DNA of 34,864 nucleotides, taken from the NCBI RefSeq assembly GCF_900198405.1, contig NZ_FZMR01000024.1, forward strand, positions 1 through 34,864. Reading direction: 5' to 3'. The notes beneath the pieces are model-generated. The model was not told the origin of the DNA, did no database searches, and saw only the letters and a program-made list of their open reading frames with translations. Below are positions 1-7,160 of this stretch, piece after piece. The translations under genes and the position numbers were made by a program. Numbering within the stretch: position 1 is the stretch's first letter; each line of letters begins with the position of its first letter. The stretch comes from Helicobacter cetorum (GTDB lineage Bacteria > Campylobacterota > Campylobacteria > Campylobacterales > Helicobacteraceae).

Positions 1-42
1 ACACAAATATAATTCTATAAAAAAAAGACAGTTTATAACAAC

Positions 43-69
43 AAAAAAAAAAAAAAAAAAAAAAAAAAA
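43..69. repeat. A27 homopolymer (T27 on the minus strand)
   Basis: An uninterrupted run of 27 A on the plus strand lies downstream of neuA. On the minus strand it is T27, followed by a TATAAA-like hexamer at 37-32. Poly-T tracts next to promoters are known to tune transcription of some H. pylori adhesin genes by changing spacer length, so a promoter-spacer role for a gene left of the window is possible. There is no stem in front of it that would make it an obvious terminator. A run this long could also be miscounted in the assembly. Confidence 0.9.
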
Positions 70-134
70 TTAAGTTTTTTGTTTTGATAAATTCGAGGTA
101 ATGGGGTGAATGGGGGAGGGGGGTTGGGGGGTGT

Positions 135-151
135 GGGGGGGGGGGGGGGGG
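135..151. repeat. G17/C17 homopolymer after neuA
   Basis: Seventeen G on the plus strand, read as C17 in the direction of neu transcription, begin six bases after the neuA stop codon. Positions 101-134 to the left hold further runs of four to six G separated by one to three other bases, so the whole 51-bp segment is strikingly G-rich. Tracts of this length are hot spots of slipped-strand mispairing in Helicobacter. The tract lies outside neuA but inside the reading frame that starts at 164. Confidence 0.95.
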
Positions 152-156
152 TAACA

Positions 157-807
157 TTATACATGAAAATCCTTTAAATTATCTATATCTAGGGCATGTG
201 AAAATTCTATTTCATAACCTATCAAGCTATCATTCAAACTCGTTTTTTCATCTAACTCACTTGTTTGAGAAAGATAAATCGCCCCATTGACTTGATAAAA
301 GTGTGGAATATCTTGACGCCTAATGGTGCTATTAACCTTTAGTAAAGAAACAAGCTGATTATCTTTAAGAGTGCGTAACAAAAAGGGGTTAATCTCTACT
401 TTATGCACGCTTGCTAGACTTTGACAATGATTTTTAGTATAACATTCCCAAGCACCTAAAATATCTTTAGTATCCCTTAAGGGCGAAGTGGGTTGTAAAA
501 CCATCACATGATTAAAGTGCTTGTTTGACTTAGAATAATTTTCTAAAGTCTCTAGCAAACCTAAAATCGTAGGGGCAACATCGCTTGAATTTTCTCTACT
601 TCTTAAAAACGGCACACTAGCCCCATATCTTAAAGCGATTTCTCTATAGACCTCGCTATCGGTGCTAACCATAACCTCATCAAAAAGCTTTGAATGTAAC
701 GCACCAAGTATCGTATGCGCCATTAAAGGTAAGCCTCTAAATTCTTTAATATTCTTATCTTTCACGCCCTTAGAACCACTTCTAGCAGGAATATAAGCTA
801 AAATCAT
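157..807 (-). CDS. neuA: CMP-N-acetylneuraminate cytidylyltransferase
   Basis: NeuA activates sialic acid by joining it to CMP from CTP, giving the donor used by sialyltransferases in the cytoplasm. The nucleotide-binding signature IPARSGSKGVKDKN sits at residues 6-19, LQPTSPLR at 104-111, NGAIY at 174-178 and the metal-binding DID near 207-209. The 216 residues end about ten residues after DID, slightly short for the family, whose last helix usually runs a little further. The ATG directly follows the neuC stop (TGA-ATG, no gap), with AAAGG in the neuC end as ribosome site, so translation is probably coupled. It is the last neu gene in the window; no sialyltransferase is visible. The neighbouring NeuB resembles the Neu5Ac type, favouring Neu5Ac over legionaminic acid as substrate. 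Confidence 0.93.
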   Translation of the reverse strand: MILAYIPARSGSKGVKDKNIKEFRGLPLMAHTILGALHSKLFDEVMVSTDSEVYREIALRYGASVPFLRSRENSSDVAPTILGLLETLENYSKSNKHFNHVMVLQPTSPLRDTKDILGAWECYTKNHCQSLASVHKVEINPFLLRTLKDNQLVSLLKVNSTIRRQDIPHFYQVNGAIYLSQTSELDEKTSLNDSLIGYEIEFSHALDIDNLKDFHV

Positions 808-1968
808 TCAATCTACCTTTCTTACCACAAAGCCTTTTTGTGTGGGCGTATTAAATAACTCTAAATTCAAACTCTTTAAAAACCGCTTAACGCTATCGCC
901 TTTGCCAAAATGAGAGCTTTTTTCTAAAACGCTTTTTAAATCCTTAGCCTTGTCTATGGCGCATAAAATCTCATCTTTATCTTCTTTAACATTGATAATA
1001 TGATTAGCTTGACTTCTATTGTTTTGTCTTGTGCCACAATTGATACAAGGCACACCATAAACCCCAGCCTCTCTAATACCACAGCTTGAATTACCGATAA
1101 TAAATTCTGCGTTTTTTAAAAGCGTTAGAAAATACTCAAAACGCATACTAGGAAAACTAACAAAATTTTTATGCCCCTTTAAAGTCTCTAAAGCTTTTAA
1201 AATGATATTTGAGCCTAAATCATTATTAGGATAAATCATTACAAAATTTTTCTTACTTGCTTTAATGGCTTCTAACACTTCAAAAATATGCTTGGATAAA
1301 TTCTCTACTTCGCTCACTACCGAATGATAGATTAAAATCGCATAATCCTTTTTAAAACGCTCTATTTGGTAATAATAACGCTCTGTTTCTTCAAAACTAG
1401 GCAAAGCGCCTAACATCACATCAATATCGCTAGAGCCGATATTAAAAATATGCTCACTTTTTTCGCCCATTTGGACTAAATTTTTTTGCGCTTTTTCATT
1501 ACAAACATAATGGATATGTGCGAGTTTAGAGATACTATGGCGGATACTTTCATCAAGGGTGCCTGAAATTTCCCCTCCCTCAACATGCGCACATAAAATA
1601 TTATTGAAACTCGCTACAATCGCACACGCTAAACTCTCTATTCTATCTCCATGCACAATAATTAAGTGGGGCTTTTCTTGCGCTACAAATGATGAAAATT
1701 GCATGATAGTGTTAGCTAGAGCCAAGTCCATAGCGATTTCATTTTCATAGGGCTTACTTAAAAAAACATGCTCAAAACCATCTTTTAAAATTTCTACATA
1801 GGTGTTGCCATATTTTTCTAGCAAGTGCATACCGCACACAAAAATCCGATAAGTGATTTGATTATTTAAGGGGTGTTTAGAATGACTTAAATCCTTAATG
1901 GCTCTCATCAAGGGCTTGAGTTTCCCATAATCCGCTCGGCTGTTAGTTACAAAAACAATTTTTTTCAT
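808..1968 (-). CDS. neuC: UDP-N-acetylglucosamine 2-epimerase, hydrolysing
   Basis: NeuC converts UDP-GlcNAc to ManNAc and UDP, the first committed step of bacterial sialic acid synthesis. The 386 residues are full length for the family. The N-terminus TNSRADYGKLKPLM, the HGDRIE motif and HVEGGEISGT followed by SIRHSISKLAHIH are as I remember for NeuC of Campylobacter; IGNSSCGIREA near the C-terminal half belongs to the UDP site. The ATG at 1968-1966 matches the usual family start but has no good ribosome site. An ATG at 2027-2025, nine bases after the neuB stop, has a better one (AGG, eight-base spacer) and reads through a G13 tract. At present that frame stops at 1991-1989, just before the canonical start. 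One more or two fewer G would fuse 20 residues to NeuC. Confidence 0.93.
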   Translation of the reverse strand: MKKIVFVTNSRADYGKLKPLMRAIKDLSHSKHPLNNQITYRIFVCGMHLLEKYGNTYVEILKDGFEHVFLSKPYENEIAMDLALANTIMQFSSFVAQEKPHLIIVHGDRIESLACAIVASFNNILCAHVEGGEISGTLDESIRHSISKLAHIHYVCNEKAQKNLVQMGEKSEHIFNIGSSDIDVMLGALPSFEETERYYYQIERFKKDYAILIYHSVVSEVENLSKHIFEVLEAIKASKKNFVMIYPNNDLGSNIILKALETLKGHKNFVSFPSMRFEYFLTLLKNAEFIIGNSSCGIREAGVYGVPCINCGTRQNNRSQANHIINVKEDKDEILCAIDKAKDLKSVLEKSSHFGKGDSVKRFLKSLNLELFNTPTQKGFVVRKVD

Positions 1969-1994
1969 GTTTTTAGCTGTGGGGCTTTCTAAGT

Positions 1995-2007
1995 CCCCCC
2001 CCCCCCC
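1995..2007. repeat. C13/G13 homopolymer between neuB and neuC
   Basis: Thirteen C on the plus strand, read as G13 in the direction of transcription, lie in the 68-bp gap between neuB and neuC, 26 bases before the neuC ATG. It falls inside a short frame that starts at 2027, so length changes decide whether that frame stops early or runs into neuC. This is the layout of a slipped-strand translational switch. Confidence 0.95.
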
Positions 2008-2036
2008 AAAGTTGTTGTTAAAACCATTTTTGTAAC

Positions 2037-3074
2037 CTATTTTTTATCTTCTAGCATATCATCACAAATATGCGTATCTATTTTTATATCCATTTTTGCC
2101 ACCCTACCCAAAGTCTTTTCATAATCCTTAGCTAAAATCCCCCTAACACCGGGTCGTTTCACCCATGCGTTATTTTGAGTGATTTTTTCGCCCTTTTTAA
2201 TGTCTTTTATAGCAACCATTGTCGCAAAGGCAAAATCCCTTGTAACTTGCTCTTCTTTAATTTTAGTCTTAGCCCCACCACGCATTAAAAAAATCTCTTT
2301 AGCGCTATTGACTAAATCTTTTGCTTCTTCTTTATCCATAGAGCAAATAATATCAGGGCCTTCTCTATCTTTGGTGTCTGTAAAATGGCGCTCTACTATA
2401 CTAGCCCCTAGCGCTATAGCGCATTTAGCTGCATTGTTATTTAAGGTATGGTCGCTTAAACCCACAGGCACATCAAAGGCATTTTTTAAATCCAACATAG
2501 CATTTAATCGCACGAGTTCAAAGGGCGTTGGGTAAAGGTTAGTGGTGTGTAAAAGGGCGAGTGGCACTTTATCTAGTATAGGGCTTATGCACTCTTTTAC
2601 GCTTTCTAAATCATGCATTCCAGTAGAAATTATCATAGGCTTTTTAAAGTTAGCGATATGTTTTAAAAGCGGGATATTATTCATTTCACCAGAGCCAATT
2701 TTATAGCCTACTACGCCTAAATCTTCTAAGAAATTTGCTGCTGCTCTGCTAAAAGGGGTAGAGAGAAAAATTAGCCCTTGTTTTTCGGCGTATTCTTTTA
2801 ACTCCCTTTCATCACTTTTACTTAAAGCGCATTTTTTCATAATCTCATAAATGCTAGATTTACTATTGCCAGGAATTACTTTTAAAGCGGCTTGACTCAT
2901 TTCATCTTCAATGATGTGTGTTTGGTGTTTTATGACTTCAATACCTGCATTTTTAGCCGCATCCACCATAAGTTTGGCAATTTCTAAGCTACCATTATGA
3001 TTAATCCCAATTTCTGCCACTACCAAGGGCAACTCGTTAGTGCCTATTTTTCTACTACCTAGCTTAAAGTCCAT
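2037..3074 (-). CDS. neuB: N-acetylneuraminate synthase
   Basis: NeuB condenses ManNAc with phosphoenolpyruvate to give Neu5Ac. The 345 residues show the TIM-barrel catalytic domain (about 1-275) with EIGINHNG at 21-28, IKHQTH at 48-53, TGMHDLESV and HTTNLYPTP at 176-184. SDH at 207-209 and ERH at 228-230 probably supply the two metal-binding histidines. A C-terminal antifreeze-like (SAF) domain follows, with VKRPGVRG near 305-312. The sequence follows, as I remember it, C. jejuni NeuB1 (Neu5Ac) more closely than the legionaminic or pseudaminic synthases. The ribosome site AGGGG overlaps the yebC stop, nine bases separate the genes, and the three neu genes follow each other on one strand. Confidence 0.94.
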   Translation of the reverse strand: MDFKLGSRKIGTNELPLVVAEIGINHNGSLEIAKLMVDAAKNAGIEVIKHQTHIIEDEMSQAALKVIPGNSKSSIYEIMKKCALSKSDERELKEYAEKQGLIFLSTPFSRAAANFLEDLGVVGYKIGSGEMNNIPLLKHIANFKKPMIISTGMHDLESVKECISPILDKVPLALLHTTNLYPTPFELVRLNAMLDLKNAFDVPVGLSDHTLNNNAAKCAIALGASIVERHFTDTKDREGPDIICSMDKEEAKDLVNSAKEIFLMRGGAKTKIKEEQVTRDFAFATMVAIKDIKKGEKITQNNAWVKRPGVRGILAKDYEKTLGRVAKMDIKIDTHICDDMLEDKK

Positions 3075-3083
3075 AAAATCCCC

Positions 3084-3806
3084 CTATTCAATATTCGTAT
3101 AGAGTGCTACTACATCATCATCATCTTCAATTTTATCTAGTAGTTTTTCGGTGAGTTCCATTTGTTCATCGCTTAATTCAATCGGTGTGGTAGAAATGCG
3201 TTGTAAGCCTGCTTTTAGAATAGGTAATTTCAAGCTTTCAAACCCTTCGTTTAAAAGCTTAAAACTATTATAATCCCCCCTAACAATAATTTTATCTTCC
3301 ATTTCTTCTAATTCTTCTAAGCCATAATCAATCAAAGCAAGTTCTAAATCCTCAAGGCTTAATTTTAAATTTTCTACTTCGCTCTTTAAACATTCAAACA
3401 CACTTTTTCTGTTAAACATAAACTCTAAAGAGCCATTAGGCACGATACTTGCTCCTTGAGTTTTATTGAAATAGCTTTTAAGATTAGCAATGGTTCTAGT
3501 AGGGTTATCTGTCATACACTCCATAACAATTAACACCCCAAAATTTGCCTTGCCTTCATAAGTGATTTCAGATAAATTTCCCTCTTTACTTGTCGCTCTT
3601 TTAATGGCGGCATCAATATTGTCTTTAGGCATATTTTGTGCCTTAGCGTTTAAAATCGCTGTGCGTAGTTTTGCGTTAGTATCAGGCTCACTCCCCCCTT
3701 CTTTTGCCGCTAGAGTAATAGCCTTAGCCAGTTTAGGAAAAACCTTACTCATCTTATCCCAGCGTTTTTCTTTAGCCGCTCTTCTATATTCAAACGCGCG
3801 TCCCAT
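3084..3806 (-). CDS. YebC/PmpR-family transcription or translation regulator
   Basis: This is a 240-residue YebC-family protein, the HP0162-like member in H. pylori. The N-terminus [16 protein letters not shown] is the family signature, and the protein keeps the usual three-domain length. Some family members bind DNA and repress quorum-sensing genes; others help ribosomes through proline stretches. Which role applies here cannot be read from sequence. The start is one base after the hemB stop, and neuB follows after nine bases, so yebC seems to be the gene onto which the neu cassette was appended. Confidence 0.9.
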   Translation of the reverse strand: MGRAFEYRRAAKEKRWDKMSKVFPKLAKAITLAAKEGGSEPDTNAKLRTAILNAKAQNMPKDNIDAAIKRATSKEGNLSEITYEGKANFGVLIVMECMTDNPTRTIANLKSYFNKTQGASIVPNGSLEFMFNRKSVFECLKSEVENLKLSLEDLELALIDYGLEELEEMEDKIIVRGDYNSFKLLNEGFESLKLPILKAGLQRISTTPIELSDEQMELTEKLLDKIEDDDDVVALYTNIE

Positions 3807-3807
3807 T

Positions 3808-4779
3808 TTAATTCCTTTCTTTTAATAAATTGGCTACTTCTTTAGCATGATAGCTAATAATAATATCTGCACCCGCTCTTTTAAAGCAAGTCATCGTTTC
3901 TAATAATACGCTTTCGTAGTTAATTAGATTATGCTTTTTTGCGAGTTTTAACATGGCATATTCCCCGCTCACATTATACACCGCTAAGGGTAAAAGCGTG
4001 TTATCTCTAATTTCTTTAACAATATCTAAATACGCTAAGGCTGGTTTTACCATTAAAATATCCGCCCCTTGTTTCTCATCTTCTAAGCTTTCTAAAAGGG
4101 CTTCTTTACTATTAGCATAATCCATTTGGTAGCTCTTTCTGTCTCCAAAACTTGGAGCGGAGTTTGCCACATCTCTAAAAGGGCCATAATAACTGCTCGC
4201 AAACTTAGTAGAATAGCTCATAATAGGTATATGCGAAAGGTTCTCACAATCTAGGGCTTTTCTTAAACTTAGCACATTGCCATCCATCATATTACTTGGA
4301 GCTAAAATATCCACACCACTTTCTACTAAAATAAGCCCTTGTTTATTTAAAATCTCTAGCGTTTTATCGTTATTGACATGGTCGTTTTCTAAAATCCCAC
4401 AATGCCCATGTTCAGTGTATTCACAAAAGCATAAATCCGCTACAATAATTAAATCCTTAAATCGTTTTTTAATCTCTCTAGAAGCTTGTGCGACAATGTG
4501 ATTTTCACTTAAAGCATGGCTACCTAGGGCGTCTTTATGCTTAGGGATACCAAATAATAACACTGCTTTTATACCTAGACTAATTAGCTCTTCACATTCT
4601 TTTAAAACATGCTCTATACTCATTTGATAAACGCCGGGCATAGAGCTAATCTCATTTTTAATGTTATCTCCCTCTATAACAAATAAGGGGGCGATAAAAT
4701 CATCAATGCTGATTTGAGTTTCTCTAACTAAAGCCCTTAGATTTTCATTCGCTCTTAAACGGCGTAATCGTTTAAACAT
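3808..4779 (-). CDS. hemB: Delta-aminolevulinic acid dehydratase (porphobilinogen synthase)
   Basis: HemB joins two 5-aminolevulinate molecules to porphobilinogen in haem synthesis. The 323 residues are standard length. The active-site lysines are K192 in [17 protein letters not shown] and K245 in [12 protein letters not shown]. The cysteines C117, C119 and C127 in [14 protein letters not shown] mark the zinc-dependent class. AAAGGAAAA upstream of the ATG is a strong ribosome site. It lies 18 bases after the radical SAM gene and one base before yebC. In H. pylori, hemB lies next to arsS; here two genes lie between them. Confidence 0.96.
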   Translation of the reverse strand: MFKRLRRLRANENLRALVRETQISIDDFIAPLFVIEGDNIKNEISSMPGVYQMSIEHVLKECEELISLGIKAVLLFGIPKHKDALGSHALSENHIVAQASREIKKRFKDLIIVADLCFCEYTEHGHCGILENDHVNNDKTLEILNKQGLILVESGVDILAPSNMMDGNVLSLRKALDCENLSHIPIMSYSTKFASSYYGPFRDVANSAPSFGDRKSYQMDYANSKEALLESLEDEKQGADILMVKPALAYLDIVKEIRDNTLLPLAVYNVSGEYAMLKLAKKHNLINYESVLLETMTCFKRAGADIIISYHAKEVANLLKERN

Positions 4780-4797
4780 GATTTTCCTTTTAAAAAA

Positions 4798-5763
4798 TTA
4801 ATATTGTATCTTTACTTCTCTTAAACAATCCCTTAAATAACGCATCTGCACATTTTTATCCAAACACCATTGAGGAGCGATGAGAGTTTCATCACAAATG
4901 CCCGCACTTACTCTTTGAACTACCACTTCAGGGGGAATGATTTTAAGCGACTTGGCGATGAGATTGGCATAGCTCTCTAAACTAATGGGCGTGTAATGCC
5001 CTCTTTCATACATCACTTGCAAGGCGGTATCTTTAACCACATATAAAGGGTGTATTTTAATCCCATCAATCCCCCATTCTAAAACGCTTTTTAAAGAATG
5101 TAACATCATCTCTTCATTTTCTTTAGGAAGTCCATAAATCAAATGAGCGCACACTTTAATGCCCTTTTTTCTAACCTTTTGAAACAACTCCTTAATGCCC
5201 CCACTCAAATGCCCTCTATTAGTGCGTTTCAAAGTTTCATCAAATACGGATTGCACGCCAAATTCAAGCCAAATTTCTTTATCTTTTGCTAATTCTTCTA
5301 AATAATCTAAAAGCCCCTCTTCAATGCAATCAGTGCGCGTGCCGATGCTTAAACCTATAACGCCATTAAAAGATAAGGCCTTTTGATACAAGGCTTTTAG
5401 GGTGCTTAAAGGGGCGTAAGTATTTGTGTAAGATTGAAAATAAATTAAAAATTTTCTTACCTTGTATTTTTCTTGGTATTTATTAGCGTAATCATAAAAT
5501 TGTTCTTCAATTTGAGCGAGCTGTTGAGACAATAAGGGGTTTTCTTTGATTTTAAAATTCATGCTTAAGGGGGCGTTTTTTAAATCATTATAACGCACTA
5601 AATTAGGCGAAAAACTTTCATTTTTACAATAAATACACCCCCCCTTAGCCACGCTCCCATCAATATTAGGGCAAGTAAACCCCACTAAAGAAATAGGAAC
5701 TTTACGCACTCTTTCTTTATAAATAGATTTAAAATAACGCCCTATAGTTAAAACTTTTCTCAC
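4798..5763 (-). CDS. Radical SAM protein, YhcC/TIGR01212 type
   Basis: A 321-residue radical SAM protein. The cluster-binding cysteines are C31, C43 and C46 in a C-x11-C-x2-C pattern with the family sequence FTCPNIDG and GGCIYC, typical of the YhcC group rather than the plain C-x3-C-x2-C form. FQSYTNTYAP, LSIGTRTDCI, LEFGVQS and CAHLIYGLP further along are the usual barrel motifs. The exact substrate of YhcC proteins is not established; a tRNA- or sulphur-linked role has been suggested for relatives. Its start overlaps the purF stop by four bases (ATGA), so the two are translated together. I do not recall it next to hemB in H. pylori. Confidence 0.88.
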   Translation of the reverse strand: MRKVLTIGRYFKSIYKERVRKVPISLVGFTCPNIDGSVAKGGCIYCKNESFSPNLVRYNDLKNAPLSMNFKIKENPLLSQQLAQIEEQFYDYANKYQEKYKVRKFLIYFQSYTNTYAPLSTLKALYQKALSFNGVIGLSIGTRTDCIEEGLLDYLEELAKDKEIWLEFGVQSVFDETLKRTNRGHLSGGIKELFQKVRKKGIKVCAHLIYGLPKENEEMMLHSLKSVLEWGIDGIKIHPLYVVKDTALQVMYERGHYTPISLESYANLIAKSLKIIPPEVVVQRVSAGICDETLIAPQWCLDKNVQMRYLRDCLREVKIQY

Positions 5764-7160
5764 TCTAATCCTTTCAAATATTTCCCATCAAAACATGATT
5801 GGCAAAAGGGTGCTTGGATACTCTTTTGCAACCCCTCTAAAGATAAAAACCCTAAACTATCCGCTTGGATATACGCACACACCTCTTCAATAGAACGATT
5901 AAAACCAATCAAATCTTGTGCATTAGGCGTGTCTATCCCATAAAAACAAGGGGCAATAATCGGAGGTGAACCGATTAAAAAATGCACTTTTTTAGCCCCA
6001 GCATTCCTTAAAATTTTAACAATTTGCTTGCTTGTAGTCCCACGCACTAAAGAATCATCTATTACAATAATTTCCTTATCTTTAATCACAGCGTTAATAG
6101 GATTTAACTTCAGCTTGACTTTTAATTCCCTATTTTCTTCTTTAGGCTCAATAAAAGTTCGCCCTATGTAATTATTACGCACAAGAGCAAATTCTAAATC
6201 TATCGCACTTTCTTTAGCATAACCCAAAGCATAAGGCATACCACTATCTGGAACAGGCACAATCATATCTGCTTTAATTTTATGTTCTTTAGCAAGTTGC
6301 TTGCCTAAATTTTGGCGCATTATGTAGGCGTTTTGAGAAAATACTAAGCTATCTGGTCTAGCAAAATAGATCCATTCAAACACGCAAGGGCGGTTTTTAG
6401 GCTCAAAAATTTGTTTAGAGGTTAAACGCGCTTGTTGTTGGTCTAGTTCAAAAACAAGCATTTCGCCCGGATTGATTTCTCGCTCATACTTAGCCCCTAT
6501 CAAATCAAACGCACAAGTTTCACTCGCAACTATATACGCCTTTGAGCCATCTTTATTTTCTAAACTTCCTAAACTTAAGGGGCGCAGACCATACGCATCT
6601 CTAATAGCAATAAGCTTGTTTTTAAATAAAAGCACTAGCGCATATGCACCCTTAACTTGTTTTAAAGCATCAATGACGCGCTCTTCTATCGTGGGTTTTT
6701 GGCTTTGAGTGATTAAAGGGATTAGCACCTCAGTGTCTAAATGGCTTTGAAACGCTATACCCTCTTCAATAAGCTTTTTTCTTAAAACCTCAGCGTTGGT
6801 TAGATTCCCATTGTGTGCGAGTGCAAAATCTTCTTTAGCGTGTGCGAATAAGGGCTGAGCGTCATTATTAGACTCTTTACCTGCGGTAGAATAGCGGTTA
6901 TGCCCAATGCTTGCAAATCCTTCTAAACGCTTTAAATAACAAGATGAAAAGACTTCAGTAACTAAGCCATGATTTTTAGCAGTGAGCAAACGCTTATGAT
7001 TGCTTACACTAATCCCACTTGCCTCTTGTCCACGATGTTGCATAGAAAAAAGTGCATAGTAGCTTAAAAACGCTGCATTAGGTGCATTAAACACGCCCAC
7101 AAGTGCACATTTTTCTTTCCAAGACAAGCGTTCATCTAAAAACTTACCCACGAATTTCAT
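5760..7160 (-). CDS. purF: Amidophosphoribosyltransferase (first step of de novo purine synthesis)
   Basis: PurF makes phosphoribosylamine from PRPP and glutamine. The N-terminal glutaminase starts with a 17-residue propeptide and the nucleophile C18 (KCALVGVFNAP); IGHNRYST (about 85-92) and AHNGNL (115-120) complete its active site. The PRPP-binding motif VIDDSLVRGTTSKQI is at 366-380. Cysteines C259, C405, C453 and C456 match the four ligands of the iron-sulphur cluster in Bacillus-type PurF. At 466 residues it is intact. To my knowledge H. pylori lacks the early purine pathway, so this gene marks a metabolic difference. The ATG directly follows the arsS stop (TAG-ATG), so the C13 tract in the arsS tail could influence its translation. 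Confidence 0.95.
   Translation of the reverse strand: MKFVGKFLDERLSWKEKCALVGVFNAPNAAFLSYYALFSMQHRGQEASGISVSNHKRLLTAKNHGLVTEVFSSCYLKRLEGFASIGHNRYSTAGKESNNDAQPLFAHAKEDFALAHNGNLTNAEVLRKKLIEEGIAFQSHLDTEVLIPLITQSQKPTIEERVIDALKQVKGAYALVLLFKNKLIAIRDAYGLRPLSLGSLENKDGSKAYIVASETCAFDLIGAKYEREINPGEMLVFELDQQQARLTSKQIFEPKNRPCVFEWIYFARPDSLVFSQNAYIMRQNLGKQLAKEHKIKADMIVPVPDSGMPYALGYAKESAIDLEFALVRNNYIGRTFIEPKEENRELKVKLKLNPINAVIKDKEIIVIDDSLVRGTTSKQIVKILRNAGAKKVHFLIGSPPIIAPCFYGIDTPNAQDLIGFNRSIEEVCAYIQADSLGFLSLEGLQKSIQAPFCQSCFDGKYLKGLE

Larger units (their letters stand above)
33..164 (-). other. Possible phase-variable gene start overlapping neuA
   Basis: An ATG at 164-162 inside the last codons of neuA is preceded by AAAGGA with a five-base spacer, one of the best ribosome sites in the window. 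After five codons the frame enters C17. With the present tract length it reads poly-Pro and poly-Phe and stops at 35-33 after about 44 codons. The frame reached with one C fewer or two more stays open to the window edge. This could be the 5' end of a switchable gene of the neu cluster, or chance low-complexity sequence. No family is recognisable. Confidence 0.35.

Noticed and set aside
1-151. A CRISPR or satellite array at the left edge
   Set aside because: Only homopolymers and G runs; there are no regularly spaced repeats.
2179-2535. A 118-codon plus-strand frame inside neuB
   Set aside because: Antisense shadow of a well-recognised enzyme; no ribosome site or family likeness.
157-3074. 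Legionaminic or pseudaminic acid pathway instead of sialic acid
   Set aside because: NeuC is the hydrolysing UDP-GlcNAc epimerase type and NeuB has the NeuB1-like motifs; no leg- or pse-specific dehydratase or aminotransferase is present in the window.
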